NCBI GenBank assembly: GCA_036502005.1 | Contig: DASXZH010000042.1 | Span: 1-34,949 of the forward strand | Reading direction: 5' to 3' | Source: DASXZH01 sp036502005 | Lineage (GTDB): Bacteria > Armatimonadota > Fimbriimonadia > Fimbriimonadales > Fimbriimonadaceae | Length of the DNA stretch: 34,949 nt | Part shown: piece by piece, positions 16,049 through 24,433 of the stretch | Layout of the letters: each line of letters begins with the position of its first letter | How positions within the stretch are numbered: the stretch's first letter is position 1 | Notes under the pieces: generated by a model | Database searches by the model: none | What the model was told of the DNA's origin: nothing | What the model saw: the letters and a program-made list of their open reading frames with translations, nothing else | Program-made: the position numbers and the translations under genes

Positions 16049-16942
16049 CTAGCTCAAGGGATTCACAAGAAAATCTTCGACCTGCTCCCGGACTTTCTCC
16101 ATCAGCATTTCGATCTCTTCCGCGGGCAACTCAACAACTTCGGTGACTTCCATTTCCGGTACGGACTGTACGGGCCAACTTTCCACCGTGATGCCGTGTG
16201 AGTTAGCGAGGTACTCCGCATAAGCGATACACGCTGTTTCAGGAAAGTGGCTGAGATTAAGCCAAGGACTGCCCAAATAGAGCATGGTCTCCGCGAATAT
16301 AGGTGGCAAGTTCCAGGTTTGGCAAGCAAGCGCGGAAAGGGAATAGAGGTCCTTTTTGAAAAGTCGGTCGAATGCGGCCACCAACGTTATTTCATTTCGT
16401 TGTGCATAGGCAGTAACCCTTTCGAACAGGGGCCCGTCAATGCTCCCAAGTAGCGGGATGCTTAAGTCGTGTAGTAATCCCGCCGCAAAAACTTCATCTT
16501 TGGTCCAGTCGTCCCCCATAATCGCCGAATGCCGAACAAACAAATAGCGGCTTATAAAGGCCACGTATAGGCAGTGTTTCGCGAGCCTTTTTCGGCAAAG
16601 TGATCCGGGCACTGCCAAAGAACAGGACACCATGAGCGACAACGCCAGCGACCTTATCGACGCGGTACCGATCCTGAGAACGGCCTCCCTGACGTTAGCG
16701 GTCTTGTGTTGGCCCGTGCCCCAACAACTATTGGCCACTTGTAAAACCTTGGCTGTAAGAGTGGGATCGGCAACAATGATGTGTTCAATTTGGTGTGCCG
16801 ACGAGTTCTCGTCGTCAACGGCCTTCAGCAGGTCGTACAGGGCTGTGGGAAGTTGGGGCAAAGAGCATGTGCGCCTAAACAACAGCTCCAGCCGCGTGAT
16901 CCTTGGATCTTCAGAATAGGTTGCGTTTGAAATGGCATTCAC
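16049..16942 (-). CDS. HDOD domain protein
   Basis: The frame opens at GTG 16975, but GTG 16942 has AAGGAA about ten bases upstream and gives a cleaner start (MNAISNATYSEDPRIT, 297 residues). The HDOD domain runs from about residue 20 (LPQLPTALYDLLKAVDDEN) through DPTLTAKVLQVANS, VREAVLRIGTASIRSLALS and AAGLLHDLSIPLL. HDOD proteins resemble HD phosphohydrolases but usually lack catalytic metal ligands, and they act in signalling, for example of motility or c-di-GMP responses. Only one HD pair is visible here. The C-terminus ends in an acidic helix (PAEEIEMLMEKVREQVEDFL). No partner gene lies nearby. Confidence 0.88.
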   Translation of the reverse strand: MNAISNATYSEDPRITRLELLFRRTCSLPQLPTALYDLLKAVDDENSSAHQIEHIIVADPTLTAKVLQVANSCWGTGQHKTANVREAVLRIGTASIRSLALSLMVSCSLAVPGSLCRKRLAKHCLYVAFISRYLFVRHSAIMGDDWTKDEVFAAGLLHDLSIPLLGSIDGPLFERVTAYAQRNEITLVAAFDRLFKKDLYSLSALACQTWNLPPIFAETMLYLGSPWLNLSHFPETACIAYAEYLANSHGITVESWPVQSVPEMEVTEVVELPAEEIEMLMEKVREQVEDFLVNPLS

Positions 16943-16975
16943 GGCATTTATTTCCTTGGCAAAATATAGATTCAC

Positions 16976-17198
16976 CGATTAGAAACTTGACCAATGCTCT
17001 CCCCGTTTGGTCGGCCGGGCAATATTCTCCTTTCGTTTAACAAGCCTTTAGAATAGCTTAGAGCAGATAAGCCCACTCTATTTATAGGCCCTAAGGGACG
17101 GTTTATTGAGAACTATTTGGGATTAAGGCATCATAAGATTTAACGACAAAATTTTTCGCCCGGGTGATTCGAAGGTTAACTAAACTCCGGGAAATAAC
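16976..17198. other. Non-coding gap between divergent genes
   Basis: These 223 bases separate the HDOD gene (leftward) from the GH130 gene (rightward) and must hold both promoters. I see no clear -10/-35 pair, palindrome or repeat; the stretch is AT-rich from about 17080 to 17160. Confidence 0.4.
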
Positions 17199-18329
17199 AT
17201 GATCCTCCTTCTTTTAGCAGCCAGCCTCATGCAGTCCAAGCCTATCGCCACAATCTCCAAGCCCTTTGGCCCCTTTATCCGGTCGCAGATCAACCCCATC
17301 TTCGAGCGGAACGACAAACTCACATTCCAAGATCCAATCTTGGGCAAGCCCATCAAATGGCAGGGGGGTGATGTGTTCAATCCGGCCTCAACCGTGTATA
17401 AAGGCAAAATCTACGTGCTGCCGCGATGCGAGGATACGTCCGGACAAGGAATCGGCTCGCGCACTTCGCGAATCGGCCTTGCCGAAAGCAGTGATGGGAT
17501 CCACTTCAAGATGCATTCGGAGCCGGTTGTATATCCAAAGCACGACGATCAGGAGGAGAACGAATGGCCGGGAGGTTGCGAAGACCCACGGGTTGCCGCA
17601 ACCAAGGAGGGCCTGTTTGTAATGGCGTATACCCAATGGAACCGTAAGCTGCCGCGTTTGGCCATCGCTACGTCACGTGACCTGAAGCACTGGACCAAAT
17701 TGTGCCCAGCTTTCCGATCCGCCTACGGCGGAAAATTCATGGACATGGCCACCAAGTCGGCTTCGATTATTACCGAAATCCAAGGGGGCGAACAAGCCAT
17801 TGCCAAGATTAACGGCAAGTATTGGATGTATTGGGGAGAGCAGGCCGTTTATGCGGCGACTTCGGACGACTTGACCTCGTGGACTCCGGTTGTCGATGCC
17901 GGCAACAACCTGGTCCCGATCATAAAGCCCCGGCCGGGTTATTTCGACAGCGAACTCACAGAGTGCGGCCCCCCTGCCGTTGTCACCAAAGAAGGCATTC
18001 TGCTCTTCTATAACGGGAAAAATGCCGCCGGACCCAATGGGGATCCGAACTACAATGCAAACAGCTATTCGGCCGGCCAGCTGCTCCTTTCAAAGGACAA
18101 CCCCTTGGAACCGATTGGCCGCCTGGCGCAGCCCTTTTTCACGCCAACCGAACCTTATGAGAAGAGCGGCCAATACAAAGATGGCACCGTCTTTATGGAG
18201 GGGCTAAGCTATTTCAAGCATAAGTGGTTCCTTTACTATGGCTGCAGATTCCCCGGTTTCGGTCGCTGTTTTCGACCCTACACACTAAAGTCGAGTTCAA
18301 ATGAGCCTTATTCCCGTAAAATACACTAA
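17199..18329 (+). CDS. Glycoside hydrolase family 130 protein (beta-mannoside phosphorylase/hydrolase type), frameshifted tail
   Basis: This five-bladed-propeller-type enzyme of the GH130 family has an N-terminal secretion-like segment (MILLLLAASLMQSKPIA). Landmarks are FNPASTVYKGKIYVLPR (60-76), WPGGCEDPRV (123-132, the conserved EDPR region likely to include the acid residue), LAIATSRDLKHW and ECGPPAVVTKEGILLFYNG. Members act on beta-1,2- or beta-1,4-mannosides. The C-terminus is abnormal. After FLYYGC (Cys349) the frame reads RFPGFGRCFRPY, while re-reading from 18244 gives ADSPVSVAVFDPTH and a TAA at 18286-18288, the expected family ending. A loss of two bases (GC) at about 18245 explains this. 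The intact product would have 363 residues. The enzyme core is complete, so partial function is possible. Confidence 0.85.
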   Translation: MILLLLAASLMQSKPIATISKPFGPFIRSQINPIFERNDKLTFQDPILGKPIKWQGGDVFNPASTVYKGKIYVLPRCEDTSGQGIGSRTSRIGLAESSDGIHFKMHSEPVVYPKHDDQEENEWPGGCEDPRVAATKEGLFVMAYTQWNRKLPRLAIATSRDLKHWTKLCPAFRSAYGGKFMDMATKSASIITEIQGGEQAIAKINGKYWMYWGEQAVYAATSDDLTSWTPVVDAGNNLVPIIKPRPGYFDSELTECGPPAVVTKEGILLFYNGKNAAGPNGDPNYNANSYSAGQLLLSKDNPLEPIGRLAQPFFTPTEPYEKSGQYKDGTVFMEGLSYFKHKWFLYYGCRFPGFGRCFRPYTLKSSSNEPYSRKIH

Positions 18330-18340
18330 GGGCTCCAACG

Positions 18341-19705
18341 ATGCAACCGGATAACGCGTGGTCGGGTTCAGAAAACCTTAGGCTCATCTCTTTCGAGTGG
18401 GTCCTCCACCTGTTCGGTGACTTCAGGCTAATAAACCCCCAGGACATGGTCATTTCTCTCCCGACGCGCAAAGTCGAGGGGCTGATGGCGATACTGGCGC
18501 TTCATCCCCGATTTGGAGTCGAGAGGGATGTTGCGGGCGAGATGCTGTGGCCCGAAAGGCCATTGGAGGTCCAACGCACAAACTTACGCCAAACGCTTTC
18601 TCTGCTCCGCCGTTTCGTGGGCGAAGACGCCGTTGAAAGCTCCCGCTCTCACTGCCGGTTGAGCTCTTCCTTCAGATTTCGCAGCGATTACGATGATGTT
18701 GAACTGCGTGACGATAAGGGATTTATGCCCGGCCACGAAGGCGAGTGGTTCGAGCAAATAAGATCGGGAGCAACGGAATCTGAGGAAGCGGAGCTACTGG
18801 TCCAAACGCCGATTTCTTCTTTCGTAAACACTCTCACTTGGCTTGCAAGCTACGATCCCAACGGCCTTTATGCCCTTCTAAAAGCGAGCAAATCGTTAAC
18901 CCGGGGCATTGCTCCCAGGGCTCTTATTCCCATTCTTGACCAAGGAGGGCTGGTCGAGTTGCATGCGGGTTGGAGCGCATACTGGCGCGGTTGCGCCGAG
19001 GATAACCTCTCGCATTGCGCAGTTCTATTGGAAACCGCGCTTCAGGAAGCAAGAAGAACTAAAGATTGGGAGTTGGGTTCGGAGGTGTGCCTTGAGCTAG
19101 GGAAGGTGTATTCTCGAACCGCCCGGATCGAAGAAGCGAAGAAGATCCTCGCCTTGGCAGAGACGATTGCCGAGCGAAATGGCTCCACAGAAGCTCTGGC
19201 AAATGCCACAAGACTAAAGGGAACTCTATTTATCCACTGGGGCGACCCCGTTCGGGGTTTGGCTTACATGGCCAGGGCAGAAGAACTCATTCAAGATCCT
19301 CTGGATCGGGCCGTGTTGGCCGGGGCTCGGGCATTTTTTGCGGCATCGGCGGGGCTGGATCAAGTATCGGAGGCGGCACTCGCGTTGCCTTTGAAGCTAA
19401 AAGATAGTTCTGGGCATCGCCGGATTGCCGTGCTTTGCGCCACCACCCAGTGCGTTTTGGCCGCGCGGGGAAGCGGCCTTCGGGCCGTGCCGGAGCAGCT
19501 TTCAGAACTCTCCGACCAGTTATATAAGATGGGGTGGCTGCAGTTCGGTGTCTATGCCGACGAGATCTTGGCCAAGGCCTTTAACCTGGCTGGCGAAGGG
19601 GAGATGGCTTCGAATCGCCTTAAGTCGGCCGCCCAGGGGCGCCGTGTTTCCAGCATGGTGAAAACGCCTCTTGAGACAAAGCTTATCGAATCCGTTGGCG
19701 GGTAG
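18341..19705 (+). CDS. SARP-like transcriptional regulator with helical-repeat (TPR-like) domain
   Basis: This 454-residue protein has an AAGGG ribosome-binding site 8 bases before ATG 18341. The N-terminal part (about 20-105) matches the OmpR/SARP-type winged-helix pattern: LHLFGDFRLI, then LPTRKVEGLMAILALHP, VAGEMLWPERPLEVQRTNLRQTLSLLRR. The C-terminal 250 residues are helical repeats of the TPR or BTAD type (WELGSEVCLELGKVYSRTARIEEAKKILALAETIAERNGS, then ANATRLKGTLFIHWGDPVRGLAYMARAEELI). Such proteins bind DNA and sense ligands or partners through the helical domain. It follows the GH130 gene closely, which suggests local control of sugar use, and ends 33 bases before the TetR gene. Targets are not shown by the sequence. 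Confidence 0.75.
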   Translation: MQPDNAWSGSENLRLISFEWVLHLFGDFRLINPQDMVISLPTRKVEGLMAILALHPRFGVERDVAGEMLWPERPLEVQRTNLRQTLSLLRRFVGEDAVESSRSHCRLSSSFRFRSDYDDVELRDDKGFMPGHEGEWFEQIRSGATESEEAELLVQTPISSFVNTLTWLASYDPNGLYALLKASKSLTRGIAPRALIPILDQGGLVELHAGWSAYWRGCAEDNLSHCAVLLETALQEARRTKDWELGSEVCLELGKVYSRTARIEEAKKILALAETIAERNGSTEALANATRLKGTLFIHWGDPVRGLAYMARAEELIQDPLDRAVLAGARAFFAASAGLDQVSEAALALPLKLKDSSGHRRIAVLCATTQCVLAARGSGLRAVPEQLSELSDQLYKMGWLQFGVYADEILAKAFNLAGEGEMASNRLKSAAQGRRVSSMVKTPLETKLIESVGG

Positions 19706-19714
19706 CAACCTGCT

Positions 19715-19740
19715 ATAGTTTGTACGGACGTATAAACTAT
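19715..19740. promoter_or_regulatory. TetR operator overlapping the tetR start codon
   Basis: A 26-base inverted repeat (ATAGTTTgTACG / CGTAtAAACTAT around a GA centre, one mismatch in the arms) ends on the ATG of the TetR-family gene. Dimeric repressor binding here would block both transcription and access to the start, giving autoregulation of the whole export operon. The TATAGT at 19714-19719 inside it may be the -10. Confidence 0.75.
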
Positions 19741-20317
19741 GACCCAATCGGCAAAACCAGTCTTGCGGAAAACGTTGGATCCTGCCTCGACGAGGCGAAA
19801 GATCATCGATGCCGCGTTCGAATCGTTTGCCGATAAAGGCTACGCGGCGACTTCAATTGGGGATGTGGCGGCAGCGGCAGGGGTTCAAAAAAGCCTCGTT
19901 CAATATCATTTTGGCAACAAAGAGGAGCTGTGGCAGGCAGCCTTGGCGGACCGCGCGGCGCCTGTTATTGCCGAGGTCGACAAAGTTTTGGCTGGCCTTT
20001 CCCCAGATCCCAGTTCTATTTTAGAAGCCCGATTTAACCTACTAAAACAAAATCCTGGGTTCAGGAAGATCCTTATTTGGTCGAGTATGGAGACGGTACC
20101 GCTGCCCAAATTTATTGAGGAGCGCCGCGCAAAGCTATTTAGCACCCTGGGAATAACTGCAGGAAGCCCCATGCATGCCTCCATTTTGATGGGTATTGCC
20201 GCGGTCGATGGCTGGTTTGCATTTAACGACCTTTACGGAAGACTTATTGGACAAGAAACGCTGGAGCAACTGGAGCAATCTCTGCTCACGGAAATCAAGA
20301 AGGCGGTGTCGAGATGA
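19739..20317 (+). CDS. TetR/AcrR-family transcriptional regulator
   Basis: This 192-residue repressor has the TetR helix-turn-helix in its first 60 residues (TRRKIIDAAFESFADKGYAATSIGDVAAAAGVQKSLVQYHFGNKEELW). The ligand-binding domain that follows is all-helical and ends VDGWFAFNDLYGRLIGQETLEQLEQSLLTEIKKAV, resembling the C-terminal TetR_C domains found in efflux regulators. It is the first gene of an operon with an adaptor, an ABC ATPase and an ABC-2 permease, joined to the adaptor by an ATGA overlap. A near-perfect palindrome lies over its start codon. It therefore most likely represses its own export system until an exported compound binds. Confidence 0.92.
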   Translation: MTQSAKPVLRKTLDPASTRRKIIDAAFESFADKGYAATSIGDVAAAAGVQKSLVQYHFGNKEELWQAALADRAAPVIAEVDKVLAGLSPDPSSILEARFNLLKQNPGFRKILIWSSMETVPLPKFIEERRAKLFSTLGITAGSPMHASILMGIAAVDGWFAFNDLYGRLIGQETLEQLEQSLLTEIKKAVSR

Positions 20318-21765
20318 ATCGTAGGGTTATTATCATTCCTCTGGTTGTTGCCGGCCTCCTCGCCGGAGGCTGGTTTATCGATCGCAATCGCGCCGCGAGC
20401 GAAAGCACGCTTTCCGGCTTCTTTGAGAACGAGCCAACTCTGACGGCTTCACGTATTGGCGGCCGCGTGGAGAAGATCTTGGTGAAGGAAGGGGATGTCG
20501 TTCACAAGGGCCAGCCCTTGGTTTTGATGGAAGACCAGAGCATCAAATCCTCAGTTGAGGCGCAAAAAGCCGCCGAGGAGCAGGCGCAAGAGAATTACCA
20601 TGAGTTAGCGGCTGGCTCTCGTCCGGAGGATATCGCCAAGCAGCGGGATACTTATTTGGCGGCAAAGGCAACTTATGAAAAGATGCTGAACGGCCCGCGC
20701 CCGGCGGAAATCCAGGCGGAAAAGGCCAAAGTGGAATCGCTTAGGGCCGTTTACAAGAAAATGCTGGCCGGATCCAGGCCGCAGGATATTGCAGCAGCCC
20801 GCGCAGCTGCTGGAGCGGCGATGGAGCGGCTTCGACAATCGGAGCGAGGCCTCACTACCGAAGAGCGAAACCAGCTGAAAGCTCGTTGGGACCAAGCCGT
20901 GGCCGCCGAGGTTCTGGCGAAGAAAGAGCTTGATCGGTATGCGGTGTTATATAGCCAGGGCGCCATCTCTCGAGAGAATTACGACACTCAAATCTCCAAC
21001 TACAAGCAGGCTCAGGCCCATACGCAAGATGCGCAGCAGGCCTATCAGCGGGCGGAAGAGGGAACTCCTAAGGAGGAACTGGGCGAGGCGCAGCAATCTT
21101 ACCGCCAAGCAAGGGCCCAACTCGATCTCGTTCTCGCCGGAAACCGCAAGGAAGATATCGAATCGGCCAGGGCAAACCTAGCCACTGAAGAGCAGAACTA
21201 TAAGTTGCTTTTAGAAGGGAACCGAAAGGAGGACATTGCTCAAGCCAAAGCGCAGATGGACCAAGCCCACGATGCCCTGGTAGAGCTTGAACATGGCAAC
21301 AGATGGGAAGACGTGGCCAAGGCAAAATCTGCCCAGCAGCAGGCGGCATTGCAAACCGAAAGTCAAGCGCAAAACTTGGCCGAGCGGAAGATCGTTAGTC
21401 CGCTCGAAGGCCGCGTGGACCGTGTGCTCGTCGCTGATGGCGACCTCGTCACGGCCAACGCGAACGTGATTCAGCTTTCCGACCCAACCGATATTTGGGT
21501 GCGCGTTTACTTGCCGGAGGATCAGCTTTCCAAGATTAAAGCGGGGGATTCGGCGGACCTACAGGTAGATGGCGTCTCCGGTGAAGTGCAGGGACTGGTG
21601 GAAAGCATCGACCAAAACGGGCAGTTCACACCGGCCAATCTCCAGTCTCCCGATGAGCGGGCCAAGCAGGTTTTTGGCGTCAGAATTCGGCTCGCCAAGG
21701 CAGACGCCCGAGTGAAATCCGGCATGTACGCAACGGTAAAAGGAATGGGCGCTTGGAAGCAGTAA
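20314..21765 (+). CDS. HlyD/MFP-family periplasmic adaptor of an ABC exporter (YbhG-like)
   Basis: This 483-residue adaptor is anchored by one N-terminal membrane helix (residues 5-22). The first half-lipoyl motif is GGRVEKILVKEGDVVHKGQPLVLMED (49-74), with its partner at about 360-390 (IVSPLEGRVDRVLVADGDLV). Between them lies a long coiled-coil hairpin. Its two arms carry seven copies of G-x-(R/P)-x-(E/Q/A)-(D/E)-(I/L/V) at 101, 127, 153 and then 250, 276, 302, 328, spaced exactly 26 residues apart in each arm. A beta-barrel domain follows (VRVYLPEDQLSKIKAGDSADLQ). It should connect the inner-membrane ABC complex to an outer-membrane channel. It overlaps tetR (ATGA) upstream and the ATPase gene by 13 bases downstream. 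Confidence 0.93.
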   Translation: MNRRVIIIPLVVAGLLAGGWFIDRNRAASESTLSGFFENEPTLTASRIGGRVEKILVKEGDVVHKGQPLVLMEDQSIKSSVEAQKAAEEQAQENYHELAAGSRPEDIAKQRDTYLAAKATYEKMLNGPRPAEIQAEKAKVESLRAVYKKMLAGSRPQDIAAARAAAGAAMERLRQSERGLTTEERNQLKARWDQAVAAEVLAKKELDRYAVLYSQGAISRENYDTQISNYKQAQAHTQDAQQAYQRAEEGTPKEELGEAQQSYRQARAQLDLVLAGNRKEDIESARANLATEEQNYKLLLEGNRKEDIAQAKAQMDQAHDALVELEHGNRWEDVAKAKSAQQQAALQTESQAQNLAERKIVSPLEGRVDRVLVADGDLVTANANVIQLSDPTDIWVRVYLPEDQLSKIKAGDSADLQVDGVSGEVQGLVESIDQNGQFTPANLQSPDERAKQVFGVRIRLAKADARVKSGMYATVKGMGAWKQ

Positions 21766-22700
21766 ACGCCATCGAGGCGCGCGGCCTCACCCGGCGCTTT
21801 GGATCGTTCACGGCGGTTGATCATATCGATCTCACGGTAGAAAAAGGAAGCATTTTCGGCTTTTTGGGCCCGAACGGAAGCGGTAAAAGCACCTGCATCC
21901 GCATGCTTTGCGGGGTGCTGGAGCCTAGCGAAGGCGGGGCTATTGTGAATGGCTTCGACGTTGAAAAGCAGCCCGAAGAAGTTAAGCGCAGCATCGGCTA
22001 CATGAGCCAGGCGTTTAGCCTCTACCGCGATCTTACACCTCGCGAAAACCTGCAGTTCTTCGGCGGCATCTATGGGCTGAAGGGCGCGCAGCTAAATAAA
22101 CGCATCGATGACGTTGTGGACTTAGTCGCCCTTGGCCCTTACATGGACCAACCCAGCGGCACCCTTTCGGGAGGGTGGAAGCAAAGATTGGGTTTGGCGG
22201 CAGCGCTCATTCATGAACCGCCGCTCATTTTCTTAGATGAACCTACAGCGGGAATCGACCCTGTCGCTCGCCGCTCCCTTTGGGATCTCCTTTTCGACTT
22301 GGCAGGAGCGGGCAAGACGCTCTTTGTGACCACCCACTACATGGATGAGGCTGAGCGCTGTAGCCAGATCGCTTACATTTATATGTCCAAGCTGATGGTG
22401 GAAGGGACGCCGCTTGAGCTGAAAAAGCTTAAGGCGGTCACGCCTGAAGGCACGCGCCGAATCGCAGTTTCCGCCGATAACCCGCCGGCCGCTTTGCGCG
22501 ATGTCAAAAAGCTGCCGTTTGTAAAGGACGCCACCCTGGTGGAAGCGGATATCCACCTTCTGATCGATTCATCGACCTCCGACCGAGAAGTGAGCAAAGC
22601 TATTGACTCTTTGCCAACGCGGGTACACGATCCCCGCGATATCGACCCTTCGCTCGAAGATGTTTTTGTGACTCTCACCAGGAGCCTGGCCCTCAGATGA
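21753..22700 (+). CDS. ABC-2 type exporter, ATP-binding protein
   Basis: The 315-residue ATPase starts at TTG 21753, inside the end of the adaptor gene. Walker A is GPNGSGKST (39-47), the Q-loop follows near MSQAF, the signature is LSGGWKQR (138-145), Walker B is LIFLDEP (158-164), and the H-loop histidine is His195 (TTHYMDEAERC). The C-terminal 90 residues carry the DUF4162-like extension common to ABC-2 drug and polyketide exporters, ending IDPSLEDVFVTLTRS. With the permease at 22697 it forms the inner-membrane engine of the export system, and YbhF/YbhS-type systems are the closest in architecture. The transported substrate is unknown. Confidence 0.95.
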   Translation: MEAVNAIEARGLTRRFGSFTAVDHIDLTVEKGSIFGFLGPNGSGKSTCIRMLCGVLEPSEGGAIVNGFDVEKQPEEVKRSIGYMSQAFSLYRDLTPRENLQFFGGIYGLKGAQLNKRIDDVVDLVALGPYMDQPSGTLSGGWKQRLGLAAALIHEPPLIFLDEPTAGIDPVARRSLWDLLFDLAGAGKTLFVTTHYMDEAERCSQIAYIYMSKLMVEGTPLELKKLKAVTPEGTRRIAVSADNPPAALRDVKKLPFVKDATLVEADIHLLIDSSTSDREVSKAIDSLPTRVHDPRDIDPSLEDVFVTLTRSLALR

Positions 22701-23773
22701 ACGGACTCGCCAGCGTCATCCGAAAAGAATTCATGCATTTGCGTCGGGATCGGGCGACCCTGGTCATCGCCTTATTTCTTCCCCTAATGCAGATGATCAT
22801 GTTTGGCTACGCCATCAACTTTGACGTGCGGCACATCCAAACAGTGGTGGTCGATTACGACCAGAGCCGCGAGAGCAGGGATTACCTGGCAAAGCTAAGG
22901 GCCACCGAATACGTTGATTTTATTGCCTATGTGAACAATGCTGACCAAGCCACCGAGATGCTTCGACAGGGAACTGCACGGGTGGGCGTTACCATTCCTC
23001 ATGGGTTCGCCAAAACCATGGAGCAGGGCGGAAACCCTCAGGTGGGGGTCATGATCGATGGCTCCGATGCCCAGGTTTCCATGAGGGCTCGCTTTGCCTT
23101 TATCAACCCTCCAACAACTTTGCCGCCGGGGGTGCCTGATGCGCGAATAAACGTGCTCTTTAACCCCGACAGCAAGACCGTGAACTTCATGATCCCGGGA
23201 CTAATCGTTGTTATTCTGCAGATCGTTACAGTTGCCCTCACCGCGTTTAGCATCGTGCGGGAGAAGGAGCAGGGAACCCTCGAGCAGCTTATGGTAACGC
23301 CGGTTGGGCGTCTGGCCCTGATGATTGGGAAGCTCGTGCCTTACGCGGCCCTGGCCATGGTTGAGTTGTTTGTGGTGCTGTTTGTCAGTAACGTAATGTT
23401 CGGTGTGCAATCGAGCGGCAGCCTTATTGCGCTTACGATTTTGAGCATTCCGTTTATCTTTGCTTCACTGGCTCTCGGTTTGTTGATTAGCACAGTGGCG
23501 CAAACGCAGGGGCAGGCTTTGCAGATGACGCAGCTGACTTTGATGCCGTCGATTCTGCTTTCGGGCTATATCTCGCCGCGGGAGACCATGCCCGGTTGGC
23601 TCTATATCATTTCGGATATGATTCCGGCGACCCATTTTATGCAGGTCACTCGGGGGATTATTATCCGCGGGGCTGGGCCTTTGGATTTGATTCCCCAGTT
23701 CTTAACGCTGACTTTTATTGCCGTTGTGCTGGTGTTGATTTCAACGGTCCGTTTCCGCAAGAGCATTGCCTGA
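22697..23773 (+). CDS. ABC-2 type exporter, permease protein
   Basis: This 358-residue integral membrane protein has an N-terminal helix (LVIALFLPLMQMIMFGYAI) followed by a large extracytoplasmic domain (about 45-165). Five or six membrane segments follow, including NFMIPGLIVVILQIVTVALTAFSIVREKEQGTLEQLMVTPV, the typical ABC2_membrane signature, and LMPSILLSGYISPRETMP. The start overlaps the ATPase stop in ATGA. Only one permease gene is present, so it presumably works as a homodimer, unlike systems with a YbhR/YbhS pair. It is the last gene of the operon; a hairpin lies 25 bases after its stop. Confidence 0.94.
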   Translation: MNGLASVIRKEFMHLRRDRATLVIALFLPLMQMIMFGYAINFDVRHIQTVVVDYDQSRESRDYLAKLRATEYVDFIAYVNNADQATEMLRQGTARVGVTIPHGFAKTMEQGGNPQVGVMIDGSDAQVSMRARFAFINPPTTLPPGVPDARINVLFNPDSKTVNFMIPGLIVVILQIVTVALTAFSIVREKEQGTLEQLMVTPVGRLALMIGKLVPYAALAMVELFVVLFVSNVMFGVQSSGSLIALTILSIPFIFASLALGLLISTVAQTQGQALQMTQLTLMPSILLSGYISPRETMPGWLYIISDMIPATHFMQVTRGIIIRGAGPLDLIPQFLTLTFIAVVLVLISTVRFRKSIA

Positions 23774-23797
23774 TCGACTGAGGTTTGGCACAGGGCT

Positions 23798-23831
23798 CCC
23801 CTCTCCTGTGCTCTAAGGCAGAGGAGAGGGG
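23798..23831. terminator. Hairpin between convergent genes
   Basis: CCCCTCTCC (23798-23806) pairs with GGAGAGGGG (23823-23831) around a 16-base loop, between the export operon and the leftward gene ending at 23813. No T run follows on either strand. This CTCCCCTCTCC...GGAGAGGGG word is common as a dispersed intergenic hairpin in many genomes, so termination is possible but not sure. The 3' end of the leftward gene runs into it. Confidence 0.5.
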
Positions 23832-24433
23832 GACGGGGGGAGAGGTTCTGAAAGCGAGGCCCCTTCGCCTAGTTCTTGTTCATTCGTGAAGCCATACACT
23901 GCCAGCTTCTTTAGGCCATAGAAATTCTGCAATTCTCCGACAACTTGGTTGACGGCGACACCGGTCGGAAGGCGCGCGGGAATCGTCACAAGATAGCCTT
24001 CTACCGAGATCATTAAGATCGATTTAGAGATTCCCGGTATGTCTCGGCGCGGGAGCCTTGTGAAAAACTGCTTCGCGCCCGCCACTGAGTAGGTTTTATC
24101 CAGCTGAAATGGAAACGGCCTCATCTTTAGCTTTATAACCTCGGACGTGGCGCTTATAGTGACTTTGTCAAACCAGAGATACAGAACGCCAAACAGGCAT
24201 GGAAGCGCGTAGATGTTGACGACCAGCCACAGCGCCCAGAGCCTTAGGATCGGAAAGTTGCTCCCTTCGCTGTTAAAGGGGATCAGGATTGAGAGGGGAA
24301 CAAGATTAAGGATAATGAAGAAGGCAAGCAAGGTCCAAGGAAAAAGACCGAACGCTGGATTACAGCGATAGGTTATTAAGAGATTGCCCGGAGATCGGTC
24401 AACTCTAACATTTGGATCTTTCGGCTTTATCAC
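23813..24433 (-). CDS. Membrane protein of unknown function (tandem paralogue 2)
   Basis: This 206-residue protein starts at GTG 24433, overlapping the previous stop (GTGA). It has a short soluble N-terminus (KPKDPNVRVDRSPGNLLITY), two hydrophobic segments (LFPWTLLAFFIILNLVPLSILI and ALWLVVNIYALPCLFGVLYLW), then a cytoplasmic-type domain ending VVGELQNFYGLKKLAVYGF. It is a diverged copy of the gene just upstream: compare KDP-x-V-(R/K)-(V/I)-(D/E)-RSP, the KQFF core and the EL(Q)(N/D)FYGL end. The last 12 residues (EPLPPSPSPLP) are encoded by the intergenic hairpin repeat and are probably not ancestral. No known family is recognised. Confidence 0.65.
   Translation of the reverse strand: MIKPKDPNVRVDRSPGNLLITYRCNPAFGLFPWTLLAFFIILNLVPLSILIPFNSEGSNFPILRLWALWLVVNIYALPCLFGVLYLWFDKVTISATSEVIKLKMRPFPFQLDKTYSVAGAKQFFTRLPRRDIPGISKSILMISVEGYLVTIPARLPTGVAVNQVVGELQNFYGLKKLAVYGFTNEQELGEGASLSEPLPPSPSPLP

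Noticed and set aside
17040..17198. Possible riboswitch upstream of GH130
   Set aside because: No conserved riboswitch core or terminator/antiterminator pair could be found by eye.
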